Part shown: positions 25,191-34,540 of the stretch, one piece after another
How positions within the stretch are numbered: the first letter of the stretch is position 1
How the letters are laid out: the number at the start of each line of letters is the position of its first letter
NCBI GenBank assembly: GCA_009911175.1
Contig: QXWX01000006.1
Location: 1 to 64,000 of the forward strand
Reading direction: 5' to 3'
DNA from: Lachnospiraceae bacterium
GTDB lineage: Bacteria; Bacillota_A; Clostridia; Lachnospirales; Lachnospiraceae
DNA: 64,000 nt
Notes under the pieces: generated by a model
The model's input: the letters and a program-made list of their open reading frames with translations, nothing else
The model's database searches: none
What the model was told of the DNA's origin: nothing
Program-made: the position numbers and the translations under genes

Positions 25191-25264
25191 GTATGGGGCC
25201 TCCTGATAAATTCTGTGTGGATGGGATTGGCGGGTATCATTGTGTAAACGTTGCAGTCGTATTA

Positions 25265-26041
25265 TTAATAAATGAGTGTTACATGATGCTTCTCTAAGAT
25301 ATCAATGTAAGGCTTATCGGGTTTGCTATCTGTAATTAAATAATGAATATCCTGGAAGGTAGCAAAAGTATATAAAGAGAGCTTATCAAATTTTGTGCTG
25401 TCGGCCAGCATATAGATTGTGTTACTGTTTTCAAAAATGCACTTTTTTATCGCGATTTCAGAATCTCCCGCATTAGAAAATCCTTTATTCAATGAAAGGC
25501 CATTGCAGCTTACGAAAGCTTTGTTGACATTTAGTGACTTCAGGGAATCAATCGTTTGGATACCAACGGTTGACTGAGTATAATAGTCTATTTTTCCCCC
25601 AATGAGAATAATGTCTTTATTGCTTTTCGGATCATTGGTGGCAACCAAAAGATTGTTGGTTACAATAGTCAGGTGAGGAATGTTTTTTAAAAACGGCAGT
25701 ATGTGAAAAGCAGTCGCGCCCGAGCCAATGTAGATTACGTCATTTTGTTCAACAAAAGATGCCGCGAGTTTACCAATGTAATCCAGTTTGTGGGAAATAT
25801 TATCCGGGTCTGGAGCCGGTTCTCTTTTGGGATTAAGAGTACTGTCCTTCGTAGAAGACGTTCCGGGCACGGCAGTAACCCCGCCATATACTTTACGGAT
25901 TGTATGGCTTTGAATCAACGCGTTAATATCTCTTCTGGCAGTACTAAGTGATATATTAAAATGATTACAGATATCATCATAGCTGCAGATCTGCTGACTT
26001 TCGATATATTCTAGTATTGAATTTAATCTTTGAACTCTCAT
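25265..26041 (-). CDS. DeoR-family transcriptional repressor
   Basis: A 258-residue repressor with an N-terminal DeoR winged helix (RLNSILEYIESQQICSYDDI, then LSTARRDINALIQSHTIRKV with the GG of YGGV) and a C-terminal DeoRC sugar-phosphate-binding domain (IGKLAASFVEQNDVIYIGSG as the phosphate loop, then TIVTNNLLVATND, VGIQTIDSLKSLNVNKAFVS CNGL). Such proteins bind a phosphorylated sugar and release DNA. ATG 26041 follows gagggg. It is divergent from the carbohydrate operon at 26357, and the gap between them holds a phased repeat array and a promoter, so it very probably represses that operon. Confidence 0.9.
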   Translation of the reverse strand: MRVQRLNSILEYIESQQICSYDDICNHFNISLSTARRDINALIQSHTIRKVYGGVTAVPGTSSTKDSTLNPKREPAPDPDNISHKLDYIGKLAASFVEQNDVIYIGSGATAFHILPFLKNIPHLTIVTNNLLVATNDPKSNKDIILIGGKIDYYTQSTVGIQTIDSLKSLNVNKAFVSCNGLSLNKGFSNAGDSEIAIKKCIFENSNTIYMLADSTKFDKLSLYTFATFQDIHYLITDSKPDKPYIDILEKHHVTLIY

Positions 26042-26175
26042 TCTGTTGCCCCTCATTAGTGTGCTGATAGTTTGGATCTTCGAATGCCGATTCCTGCTTT
26101 TATGATAGCATAAGTTCATTTTTGAATCAAGAAATAGTTAAAAAAGGCTACAGCCTCTTGCGGATGGCATTATAA

Positions 26176-26218
26176 GTCAAAATATAGTCAAAATATATGT
26201 AAAATATAGACAAAAACG
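26176..26218. promoter_or_regulatory. Direct-repeat operator array for the sugar operon
   Basis: Four units gtcaaaatata, gtcaaaatatat, gtaaaatata and gacaaaaacg follow one another at 26176, 26187, 26199 and 26209, spaced 10-12 bases, about one helical turn. This suits a DeoR-type oligomer binding one DNA face. The array lies ~55 bases upstream of the sigma-A -35 box. Confidence 0.6.
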
Positions 26219-26271
26219 AATGCGAGATTATGTGAAAAATGACTAAAAAATGAGCGAAATAAAATAAACTA

Positions 26272-26300
26272 TTGACACAAATGAACATAAAAGATAAAAT
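26272..26300 (+). promoter_or_regulatory. Sigma-A promoter of the carbohydrate operon
   Basis: ttgaca at 26272-26277 and taaaat at 26295-26300 have the ideal 17-base spacing. Transcription would start near 26307, about 50 bases before the first start codon. Confidence 0.8.
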
Positions 26301-26356
26301 AAAATCGAAAGATGGTCAAAAGATTGCCGGTAAAGTCTTTTGGAAAAGGAGGAAAT

Positions 26357-27397
26357 ATGAAGTTAGTAGGAATAGGGGATCCATTGATTCCAAGTAAGTA
26401 TATTGAAAGGGGTTTTGCGGGATTCAGGGAGAAAGGGATATCAATAGAAACGGTATCGTGGGAATTGAAGGATTATGAAGAACTGCAGCATATTAATCTA
26501 TTGGTGGAACAAGGCGGCGCGGAAGTTTACCAGATTCCTGATTATATTTTAAAAGCAACGGAAGATGCAGACATTATTATTACACAGTTCTGTACCATTA
26601 CAAAAGCTTTGATAAATCATTGCAAACACCTGAAAGCGGTAGGTGTACTTCGCGCGGGGATTGAAAATGTAAATTTGGAATATGCCAATGAAAAAGGAAT
26701 CATGGTATTTCATACACCAGGAAGAAATGCAACGGCAGTCGCTGATTTTACAGTAGGAATGCTGCTTACGGAATGCCGCAACATTGCAAAAAGCCATAAT
26801 GAGTTAAAAAAGGGGAATTGGATACGGGACTATGCGAATGCGGAATATGTTCCCGACCTGGAGGGCAAAATTGCCGGAATTATAGGCTATGGCAGTATTG
26901 GAAGCAAGGTGGCAAAAAGACTCCGGGCGTTTGACATGAAGATTCTGGCATATGATCCGTATTATAAGGGAGACGAAGTTCCTCTGGTATCATTGGAAAA
27001 ATTGATGAAAGAATCGGATTTTGTACTGGTTCATTACAGACTTACAACAGAAACAAGACATATGATCAATAAAGAGATGCTTGAACTGATGAAACCTACG
27101 GCCTATTTAATAAATACAGCGCGTTCGGGTCTGGTTGATGAAACTGCTTTGGTTGAAGCCCTGAGGGAAAAGAAAATTTTCGGCGCCGCGGTTGACGTAT
27201 TTGAAAAAGAGCCGCCAGAGAAGGACTACCCGCTGGTTACCTGCGACAATGTTACCATTACGCCGCATATAGCGGGAGGAACAAAGGACGCGTTCCTGAA
27301 TTCGCCTGTTTTGCTTGCGAAAGAAATGGCAAAGGTTCTGGAAGGAAAAACGTCGGGATTTTTGATAAATGCAGAGGAATGTGCAAAAAACAAATGA
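26357..27397 (+). CDS. NAD-dependent 2-hydroxyacid dehydrogenase
   Basis: A 346-residue enzyme of the D-isomer-specific 2-hydroxyacid dehydrogenase family (phosphoglycerate dehydrogenase-like). NAD binding: GKIAGIIGYGSIGSKVAKRL (GxGxxG). Catalytic residues: Arg in INTARSGLVDE, Glu in DVFEKEPPEKDY, His in ITPHIAGGTKDAF. It would oxidise a 2-hydroxyacid to the ketoacid or reduce it. ATG 26357 follows aaaggagg by eight bases; a longer frame from 26312 is rejected. First gene of the operon. As part of a sugar set its substrate could be a sugar acid or an aldehyde-derived acid; not determined. Confidence 0.88.
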   Translation: MKLVGIGDPLIPSKYIERGFAGFREKGISIETVSWELKDYEELQHINLLVEQGGAEVYQIPDYILKATEDADIIITQFCTITKALINHCKHLKAVGVLRAGIENVNLEYANEKGIMVFHTPGRNATAVADFTVGMLLTECRNIAKSHNELKKGNWIRDYANAEYVPDLEGKIAGIIGYGSIGSKVAKRLRAFDMKILAYDPYYKGDEVPLVSLEKLMKESDFVLVHYRLTTETRHMINKEMLELMKPTAYLINTARSGLVDETALVEALREKKIFGAAVDVFEKEPPEKDYPLVTCDNVTITPHIAGGTKDAFLNSPVLLAKEMAKVLEGKTSGFLINAEECAKNK

Positions 27398-27415
27398 TTT
27401 TGGAGGAGAACGATC

Positions 27416-28183
27416 ATGGATTATGGATTAAAAGGTAAAACGGCAGTTATTACCGGCGGCGGGAGCGGGCTTGGGGCTGCCGCGGCAGAGCTGTTTCTTC
27501 AGGAAGGGGCGAATGTCGTAATAAGCTACATCGTAGATAAAGAGCAGGTATTGGCACGTGTAAAAAAACTGAATGAAACATATAAGGACAAAGTAGCTGC
27601 AATATATAATGATGTCTCGAGCGAGGAAAGTGATGAAAATCTGATCGCGCAGGCAGTTGATAAATTCGGTTCGGTAGACATTCTGGTCAACAGCGCAGGA
27701 ATCTGGCCGACTGCTTATATAAAAGAAATGGAATTGTCAGCATTTAAAAAAACACTCGATATTAATCTTCTGGGTCCGTTCATACTTTCCAAAATACTTA
27801 TCAATTATTGGATTGATATGAAAAAGCATGGGAAAATTATCAATATTGTCTCGCAGGCTGCCTTTCATGGTTCCACATCCGGACATGCCCATTACGCGTC
27901 TTCTAAGGCCGGCCTTGTAGGCTTTACAATTTCTCTGGCAAGAGAGGTGGCACCGTATGGAATCAACGTAACGGCTGTGGCGCCCGGGATTATGCGGTCA
28001 CCGATGAACGAGGAAGTATTGAAGGATCCAAAACGCGTAGACGCATACTTAGAAAGAATTCCTTTAAGAAGAGTGTCAGAACCTGTTGATGTGGCAAGAA
28101 GCGTGTTGTTTTTAGCCTCCACCCAGGCAGATTATATAACCGGAGCAACCATTGATGTGACTGGCGGTATGTTGATGAGATAA
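27416..28183 (+). CDS. Short-chain dehydrogenase/reductase (SDR)
   Basis: A 255-residue classical SDR. Cofactor motif TGGGSGLGAAAAELF (TGxxxGxG), NAG-type motif LVNSAGIWPTA, and the catalytic YxxxK in HYASSKAGLVGFTI with the upstream serine in NIVSQAAFHGS. The C-terminal TGATIDVTGGML is standard. Near the sugar kinase and aldolase it probably oxidises a polyol or reduces a ketose. ATG 27416 has ggagg upstream. It lies 18 bases after the dehydrogenase and 10 bases before the aldolase, all in one operon. Confidence 0.9.
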   Translation: MDYGLKGKTAVITGGGSGLGAAAAELFLQEGANVVISYIVDKEQVLARVKKLNETYKDKVAAIYNDVSSEESDENLIAQAVDKFGSVDILVNSAGIWPTAYIKEMELSAFKKTLDINLLGPFILSKILINYWIDMKKHGKIINIVSQAAFHGSTSGHAHYASSKAGLVGFTISLAREVAPYGINVTAVAPGIMRSPMNEEVLKDPKRVDAYLERIPLRRVSEPVDVARSVLFLASTQADYITGATIDVTGGMLMR

Positions 28184-28193
28184 GGAGAAAAAA

Positions 28194-29075
28194 ATGGCAT
28201 TAGTAAATTTAAACGGAATTTTAGGAGATGCCCGGAGAGGAAACTATGCGGTTCCGGCATTTGATGTAAGCAATTATGAGATGGCAAGAGCCGTAGTAGA
28301 TGTGGCTGAGGAAGTGGGAAGCCCGGTAATCCTTATGGGATTGAAACCGGATCTGACAGAAGAAGCGTTTGATATGATGTCACTTATCATGCAGACGATT
28401 GCAAGGAAGGCAGAAGTAGATGTCTGCATACATCTGGATCATGCAAATGAATTTGATCTGATAAAAAAAGCAATTGCGCAGGGATATAGCTCTGTTATGA
28501 TTGATGCTTCACAGAAGCCATTGGAAGAAAATATCAGGATTACAAGGGAAATTACAAATTACGCACATATGTATGGCGTTTCTGTGGAAGCGGAGCTGGG
28601 ACATGTAGGAGATGGAATCGTAGGAAATTCAGAAAATGCGGCAAAAGAAAATGGTGGACATGAGAGTACTCTGACAAAACCAGAGGACATGGAGCGTTTT
28701 ATTGCAGAAACAAATGTAGACGCGCTGGCTGTCGCGATCGGAACCTCCCATGGTGTGTACAAAGGAACTCCAAAGCTGGATCTACGTCTCATGGATGAAC
28801 TGAACAGACGGTCTAAAGTTCCTTTGGTTATGCACGGAGGATCAGGAACGCCGGAAAAAGATCTGGTAAAGTCTATTAAATTGGGAATGTGCAAAATTAA
28901 TATTTTCTCGGATATTTTAAACGGTTACTATTCTGGAATGAAGGAATTTCTTAATTCCACGGAAAATCTGTCGATCTGGCCGTCCGCAGGGAATAAAAAG
29001 GCGCTGGAAAATATGAAAAAAGTAATCCTGGAGAAATATAAACTGTTTGGAGCAACAGATAAGGGGAGAAAATGA
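28194..29075 (+). CDS. Class II (zinc) ketose-bisphosphate aldolase
   Basis: A 293-residue aldolase of the class II fructose/tagatose-bisphosphate family. Zinc and catalytic features: HLDHANEFDLIKKAIAQGYS, SVMIDAS, SVEAELGHVGDGI and VMHGGSGTPEKD. The N-terminal GNYAVPAFDVSNYEMARAVV is typical. It would cleave a ketose phosphate to glyceraldehyde-3-phosphate or an aldehyde plus dihydroxyacetone phosphate. With an FGGY kinase in the operon the likely substrate is a ketose-1-phosphate or ketose-bisphosphate, not the glycolytic one. Start follows the site aaggag. The specific sugar cannot be read from sequence. Confidence 0.9.
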   Translation: MALVNLNGILGDARRGNYAVPAFDVSNYEMARAVVDVAEEVGSPVILMGLKPDLTEEAFDMMSLIMQTIARKAEVDVCIHLDHANEFDLIKKAIAQGYSSVMIDASQKPLEENIRITREITNYAHMYGVSVEAELGHVGDGIVGNSENAAKENGGHESTLTKPEDMERFIAETNVDALAVAIGTSHGVYKGTPKLDLRLMDELNRRSKVPLVMHGGSGTPEKDLVKSIKLGMCKINIFSDILNGYYSGMKEFLNSTENLSIWPSAGNKKALENMKKVILEKYKLFGATDKGRK

Positions 29076-29090
29076 CGGAGGAACAAGACT

Positions 29091-30215
29091 ATGAGAAAAA
29101 AGTTTAGAAAACTAATTTGCCTGCTGGCAACATGTACATTATTGGCGGTTTCTGTTGTGGGATGTGGGGATGAAAATGTAAAAGCAGATACAGGTGATTC
29201 ACAAAATGCGAAAAGCGCAGAGAAAACACAGGCATCAGATTTAAAAGGAAAATCAGATGAAGCTTATTATATGTGCGTTCCCATATCAGGGGTGGAATAT
29301 TGGTTCCCGGTATTCCAGGGGATGAAAGACGCGGCAAAAGCACTGGGGGTAAACTGCTATTATATGGGGACACCGGAATATGACGCGTCGAAACAGGTAG
29401 AGGTATTTGACCAAATCCTGGCAATGGAACCGACAGGAATTCTGGTTCATCCGATTACTGCGGAAAGTTTTGTGGATCCGATTCAAAGAGCGGCCGATGA
29501 AGGAGTTCAGATTGTGACTTTTGCGGCGGATTCTCCAGATTCCGTGCGGACGGCATATGTCACTTCAGATAATACAAAGGAAGGAAATACAGCCGCTGAA
29601 AATATTGCAAAGGAATTGAACGGAAAAGGTGAAGTGATGGTTATGCGTAATCCGGGCCAGACCAACCATGAAACCAGATGTGATTCTTTTGTAGCATATA
29701 TGGAAGAAAACTATCCGGATATCAAAGTTGTGGCTGAGGAAATTTCCGGTCAGGACGCAGATAAGACCTATCAGTCCGTGATGACGGTAGCGCAGGCACA
29801 CCCAGACCTTACCGCGGTATTTACTCCGGAGGCAACTTCAGCCGTAGGGGCGGCCCAGGCAGGAATTGAACTTGGCGGCGGAGAGCAAAAGCTTCTTGTT
29901 TCCTGCTGCGATACGTCGGAACAGGTACTGGATCTGCTGAAGGAGGATCAATTCTTTGCGGCAATTGCCCCGGATCAATATCTTCAGGGGTACATTGCGA
30001 TGCTGAATCTGTTTTTCTCCGCTCATAACGAAATCCTCAATCCGATGAACAGCAGGGCTGATGATGGAGAAAACCTGTGGCAGGTTCCATATTGTGACAA
30101 TGGATTGTCAATTGTAACAAAGGAAAATGCGGACAGCTTTTATATGTCAAATTACTGCGAGAAGGTCGGAGTTGCTGATACTGACGAAATGTTAAGTGCA
30201 TACGAAGTAAAATAG
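29091..30215 (+). CDS. Sugar ABC transporter substrate-binding lipoprotein (RbsB type)
   Basis: A 374-residue exported lipoprotein; the signal MRKKFRKLICLLATC ends in a lipobox with Cys25 (LAVSVVGC). The mature part is a type 1 periplasmic-binding protein: AYYMCVPISGVEYWFPVFQG, GILVHPITAESFVDPIQRAA, and TAVFTPEATSAVGAAQAGIE. It captures a sugar at the cell surface and delivers it to the permease. It follows the aldolase by 15 bases. The gap to the next gene (30216-30330) contains a short hairpin-like ctccgcgttat...ataatgcggag, possibly partial termination to raise binding-protein level. Confidence 0.92.
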   Translation: MRKKFRKLICLLATCTLLAVSVVGCGDENVKADTGDSQNAKSAEKTQASDLKGKSDEAYYMCVPISGVEYWFPVFQGMKDAAKALGVNCYYMGTPEYDASKQVEVFDQILAMEPTGILVHPITAESFVDPIQRAADEGVQIVTFAADSPDSVRTAYVTSDNTKEGNTAAENIAKELNGKGEVMVMRNPGQTNHETRCDSFVAYMEENYPDIKVVAEEISGQDADKTYQSVMTVAQAHPDLTAVFTPEATSAVGAAQAGIELGGGEQKLLVSCCDTSEQVLDLLKEDQFFAAIAPDQYLQGYIAMLNLFFSAHNEILNPMNSRADDGENLWQVPYCDNGLSIVTKENADSFYMSNYCEKVGVADTDEMLSAYEVK

Positions 30216-30330
30216 CGGCTTTTGATCAGCAAACAGCAATAAATAGTATTATATAGTCTCCGCGTTATATGATAATGCGGAGACAACTATTATAAAATTG
30301 GTATCCTGGACATCAGAGGAGGATAATCAT

Positions 30331-31869
30331 ATGGCGTTATTAGAATTAAAGAATATATCAAAAAGCTTTGGAAAAAACGTCGTACTGGACGGAGTGGATT
30401 TTCAGCTTGAAAGTGGAGAAGTACATGCCCTGCTTGGTGAGAACGGAGCGGGGAAGTCAACGATGCTGAATATTATCGGGGGTCTGATTGGCGCAGATGG
30501 CGGTGAAATATTGATTAACGGGGAGAAGATTGATAATAATACCATTTCTAAAGCAAAAGAAATGGGAATCGGATTTGTTCATCAGGAAATAGAATTATGC
30601 CAGGATGTCAGCGTGGCAGAGAATATTATGATGGCGTCTATTTGCGATAACAAAACATGGAATGTACGTTATAAGGACATTGAGGAAGAAGCACGAAAAA
30701 TACTGGAGCCGTTGGTTGGAGAAGAGATCCGTCCGGAGGAAATGGTATCATCACTTTCCATTTCCCATCAGCAGGTTGTAGAAATTGCAAAAGCAATTTC
30801 TTGTAAATGTAAAATTCTATTATTAGATGAGCCAACGGCCGCATTATCAGAAAGTGAGACGGCTTCATTGTTTCAAATTATGCATCAATTAAAACAAGAA
30901 GGAATCGGGATTGTTTTTATCAGCCACAGAATGGCAGAAATTTTTGAAGAAAGTGACAGAGTTACTGTGCTACGGGACGGAAAAGTGATATCGACCTATC
31001 TTTCAAAAGAGGCTAAGATGGAGAATCTTCTCAAAGATATGGCAGGAAGAGCAATCTCAGATATCTATCCGCCGAAAGCGGAACATATTGATTACAGTGA
31101 TGAAAACAGGATTCTGACGGTCAAGGATCTGACAGATAAAAAGGATCGTTTCCGTGAAATTGATTTTTCACTATACCGCGGAGAGATATTAGGAGTCGCG
31201 GGACTTGTCGGCGCGGGCCGTACAGAGATCATGCAGGCAGTGGTGAATCTGCGAAAAAGAAAGTCCGGGGATGTAATCTTTCTGGGAAAGATTATCAATC
31301 ATCTGTCAACAGCGCAAATTTATAAGATGGGCCTGGTTCTGTTAAGTGAGGACAGAAAAAAGAGCGGTCTGTATATGGAATATTCTATTGAAATGAATAT
31401 CAGTTCAACATATCTTGAAGAAATATCAAAAGGACCTCTGATCAATCAAGAAAAAGAGAGGGCGCTTGCGGATTCCAAAGTGAAGGAGCTTGCGGTCAAA
31501 TGCAGTGATCTGGGACAACTCGCCGGAACCCTGTCCGGAGGAAACCAGCAGAAGGTGCTGTTAGCGAAATTACTTGCAAAGGAACCGAAAGCTATCATCC
31601 TTGACGAACCGACAAGAGGGGTTGACGCGGGGGCTAAGGCGGAAATAGGAAAATATATCCGTGAGTTGGCGGACCGTGGGATTGGCGTAATTATCATTTC
31701 ATCAGAAATGAATGAACTGGTAGGGCTTTGCGACCGTTTGATGTATATTGATATTGACGGAAATCAGGTAAAAGAAGAGGTGGATTGTCCATTCGATTCT
31801 GACAGGATTATTTACTACATTTCCGGCGCTTATAAATATGAGGAGGAAGGGCAGAATGACAAAGAATAA
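30331..31869 (+). CDS. Sugar ABC transporter ATP-binding protein (RbsA type)
   Basis: A 512-residue protein with two nucleotide-binding domains. Domain 1 has Walker A GENGAGKST and Walker B ILLLDEPTAALSE; domain 2 has VAGLVGAGRTE in place of a classic P-loop, signature LSGGNQQKV and Walker B IILDEPTRGVDAGA. This double, asymmetric form is the CUT2 class (ribose, galactose, AI-2). ATG 30331 follows gaggaggat. The end overlaps the permease start by 14 bases. Confidence 0.94.
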   Translation: MALLELKNISKSFGKNVVLDGVDFQLESGEVHALLGENGAGKSTMLNIIGGLIGADGGEILINGEKIDNNTISKAKEMGIGFVHQEIELCQDVSVAENIMMASICDNKTWNVRYKDIEEEARKILEPLVGEEIRPEEMVSSLSISHQQVVEIAKAISCKCKILLLDEPTAALSESETASLFQIMHQLKQEGIGIVFISHRMAEIFEESDRVTVLRDGKVISTYLSKEAKMENLLKDMAGRAISDIYPPKAEHIDYSDENRILTVKDLTDKKDRFREIDFSLYRGEILGVAGLVGAGRTEIMQAVVNLRKRKSGDVIFLGKIINHLSTAQIYKMGLVLLSEDRKKSGLYMEYSIEMNISSTYLEEISKGPLINQEKERALADSKVKELAVKCSDLGQLAGTLSGGNQQKVLLAKLLAKEPKAIILDEPTRGVDAGAKAEIGKYIRELADRGIGVIIISSEMNELVGLCDRLMYIDIDGNQVKEEVDCPFDSDRIIYYISGAYKYEEEGQNDKE

Positions 31870-32851
31870 AACGGATAAAAATATAATGAACAGATTATTT
31901 CAAAAAAGAGAAACGATGCTGGGATTGATCGTAATTGTACTTTTCGTCATTCTCAGTATAACGAATAAAAATTTTTTTAAATGGTCTAATTTGAAAGTAA
32001 TTGTATCTGGGTTGTCAGTGGATGGGATTATCGTAATCGGAATGACAATTGTCCTGATATCAGGCGGTATTGACCTTTCAGTCGGCTCTACCATGTGCCT
32101 GTCCATGACCGCTGCGGCAATGGCGATTAAAAACGGTATCAATCCGTGGGCCGCAAGCCTCATAGGTATTGCTGCTGCCGGTGTATTCGGCATACTTTTA
32201 GGCCTGCTTGTTACTAAACTCCACCTGACTCACTTCATCGTATCACTTTGCTTTATGGGAATCGCGCGGGGGATAGTATATATACTGACAAGTGGTTCTC
32301 CGATTTCACTGGTTCAGGAATTAAAAGAACATCCCTCCTTTGCGTTTCTTGGGCAAGGGACCATCGGCTCATTTCCAATGGCGCCGGTCTGTTTTATTGC
32401 AATTGCGTTGGTCAGCGGGCTTTATGTAAAAAAATCGGCGGGAATGAGGAAGGTTTTTTATACAGGAAGCAACGAAAATGCTGCCAGGTATTCAGGGGTG
32501 AATATTGATAAGGTAAAATTGGCTGCATGCACAGCCTGTGCGACATTGGCAGGAACAGCAGGAATTATTTATATGATTCGCTATTCTGGAGTAGCGGTAA
32601 GCGCGGGGTCAGGCGGAGAAATGGTGGCTCTTTCTGCTGCCGTAATCGGTGGCGCCAGTATGAATGGGGGAAAGGGATCCGTGCTGGGATCGGTACTTGG
32701 ACTGGTTTTTATACTCTTGATACAAGATGCGTTAACGTTAATGATGGTGCCATCTTATTGGCAGGATTTCGTAAAATATGTCATTGTTCTGCTTGCGGTG
32801 TGCCTAGATGGAATTTCATTGAATCATACTTATGCGGCATCGAGAAAATAG
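31856..32851 (+). CDS. Sugar ABC transporter permease (RbsC type)
   Basis: A 331-residue membrane permease with about 9-10 helices. Conserved CUT2 features include VLISGGIDLSVGSTMCLSMT near residue 70 and the coupling region RYSGVNIDKVKLAACTACAT followed by GGASMNGGKGSVLGSVLG. ATG 31856 follows aggaggaagg; a longer frame from 31838 is not preferred. With the ATPase and the binding lipoprotein it completes the importer. Confidence 0.92.
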   Translation: MTKNKTDKNIMNRLFQKRETMLGLIVIVLFVILSITNKNFFKWSNLKVIVSGLSVDGIIVIGMTIVLISGGIDLSVGSTMCLSMTAAAMAIKNGINPWAASLIGIAAAGVFGILLGLLVTKLHLTHFIVSLCFMGIARGIVYILTSGSPISLVQELKEHPSFAFLGQGTIGSFPMAPVCFIAIALVSGLYVKKSAGMRKVFYTGSNENAARYSGVNIDKVKLAACTACATLAGTAGIIYMIRYSGVAVSAGSGGEMVALSAAVIGGASMNGGKGSVLGSVLGLVFILLIQDALTLMMVPSYWQDFVKYVIVLLAVCLDGISLNHTYAASRK

Positions 32852-32902
32852 CAGATTAGGTGATGATCTTTAGGGCGTTTTCAGAGAAGAAAAGGGGTAT
32901 CG

Positions 32903-34414
32903 ATGATGAACTATTATTTGGGCATTGATTTGGGCGGAACAATGGCGAAGGCGGCTATTTTTGATCAAAACGGGAATGAAATAGCGATAGGAGAGAAAAA
33001 GCTGAAAATCATATATCCGGGAAAAGATATGGTAGAACGCAATATAATAGAGGCAAAAGAAGCAGTATATCATGTGATAGAGAAAGCTTTACAGTACAGT
33101 AAAATTAACAGTACAGAAATCAAGGGAATTGGAGTGACCGGGCAGGCAAACGGCATTTATTTATTTGACAGGGATGGGAATCCTGTCCGCAATGCGATTT
33201 TAAGCAGTGATACAAGAGCTAAAAAATATGTGAAGAAGTGGACTGAGGATGGAACCTGGGAAAAAATCCTTCCTAAAATCAGACAGCAGATATGGGCAGG
33301 AAACGTTCCGGCGCTGATAGCGTGGCTGAAGGATAACGAGCCGGAAGTCTTAGAGAGGACGGAAGTCATTGTGACTGCAAAAGACTATGTGAGATATCTG
33401 CTCTCCGGAGAGTTTGCCATTGAAGTGACCGAAGCGTCGGGAATTGCGTCTATGGATCAGGAGAAGGAAGTTATCACACAAGAGATTTATAATGAACTGG
33501 GAATTTCAGAATATCTGGACCGTATTCCCAAAAGAATTCTGGATTGTACAGAGATTGCGGGGGGAGTTACAAAAGAATGCGCCAACCTGACTGGATTAAA
33601 AGAGGGAACGTCTGTTGTAGGCGGGCAGATGGATACCGGAGCATCCATTATTTCAGCTGGGGTAACAAAAGAAAAACAATTGGGTGTCATTGTCGGAACA
33701 TGGGGAATTAACAGCATTGTTAAGCATCAGGCGGTTGCTGATGAGAATATCTTTATGGTATATAGGTATTGTATTCCCGATATGTATTGTATTATGGAAG
33801 GAAGTTCTACCTCCGCGACAAATCTGGAATGGTTTATTGAACATTGTATGAAAGATGTGGATTCAGAACAAATATATAGTGTCTGCAATCAGCTTGTAGA
33901 GGAATCAGATTACCATGATACAATACTATTTTTGCCGTTCTTATACGGAAGTAATGTAGGGCCTGACGCAAAATCAGCATTTATTGGCCTTGAAGCAATA
34001 CATGGGCGAGGGGAAATGTTACGGGCGATTTATGAAGGGGTTGCGTTTTGCCACAAGTACCATATAGAAAAATTGTATGGTTATGTTGATTCTATAGATG
34101 TAGTACGGATGGCAGGCGGGGCCGCGAGATCGGCAGTGTGGATGCAGATGTTTTCGGATATCCTTGGACTGCCGGTTGAAGTTTCAAAAGCCGAGGAGCT
34201 TGGGGCAATGGGGGTGGCGTTGGAAGCGGCTGTAGGAACAGGCTTGTTTGGCAGTATCACTGAAGCGGCAGAGCAATGGGTGAAAATTAAGGCCGTATAT
34301 TATCCGGATATAGAAAAATCTGAGTATTATAAAAAGAAATATGAGATTTATAAGAAAATTGTTGAGTGTTTGTCAAATGTGTGGAAAGATGTTGACAGAC
34401 TGAATGACATTTAA
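32903..34414 (+). CDS. FGGY-family carbohydrate kinase
   Basis: A 503-residue sugar kinase of the FGGY group. N-terminal phosphate loop LGIDLGGTMAKAAIFDQNG, the first domain motif IGVTGQANGIYLFD, the second MDTGASIISAGVTKEKQL GV, and the C-terminal nucleotide pocket RMAGGAARSAVWMQMFSDIL. Members phosphorylate pentulose, xylulose, glycerol or related sugars. As the last gene of the operon, 51 bases after the permease, it would trap the imported sugar or its SDR product as a phosphate for the aldolase. The exact substrate is unknown. Confidence 0.9.
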   Translation: MMNYYLGIDLGGTMAKAAIFDQNGNEIAIGEKKLKIIYPGKDMVERNIIEAKEAVYHVIEKALQYSKINSTEIKGIGVTGQANGIYLFDRDGNPVRNAILSSDTRAKKYVKKWTEDGTWEKILPKIRQQIWAGNVPALIAWLKDNEPEVLERTEVIVTAKDYVRYLLSGEFAIEVTEASGIASMDQEKEVITQEIYNELGISEYLDRIPKRILDCTEIAGGVTKECANLTGLKEGTSVVGGQMDTGASIISAGVTKEKQLGVIVGTWGINSIVKHQAVADENIFMVYRYCIPDMYCIMEGSSTSATNLEWFIEHCMKDVDSEQIYSVCNQLVEESDYHDTILFLPFLYGSNVGPDAKSAFIGLEAIHGRGEMLRAIYEGVAFCHKYHIEKLYGYVDSIDVVRMAGGAARSAVWMQMFSDILGLPVEVSKAEELGAMGVALEAAVGTGLFGSITEAAEQWVKIKAVYYPDIEKSEYYKKKYEIYKKIVECLSNVWKDVDRLNDI

Positions 34415-34419
34415 AATAA

Positions 34420-34512
34420 TTTCCGCCTGTACGGTTGCAATCCGAAGTCGCATTTTCATTGCAATAAATTGCATAAAAATGTGATTTCGGATTGCAACCG
34501 TACAGGCGGAAA
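34420..34512. repeat. Long near-perfect hairpin after the sugar operon
   Basis: Left arm begins ttccgcctgtacggttgcaa and is matched with a few differences by the right arm ending ttgcaaccgtacaggcgg, giving about 40 paired bases around a tiny loop. It could act as terminator or be a mobile palindrome. The 12 bases cctgtacggttg also occur at 7969-7980. Confidence 0.75.
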
Positions 34513-34540
34513 ACTTTCTGATTACCTAAACTGTAATAGA

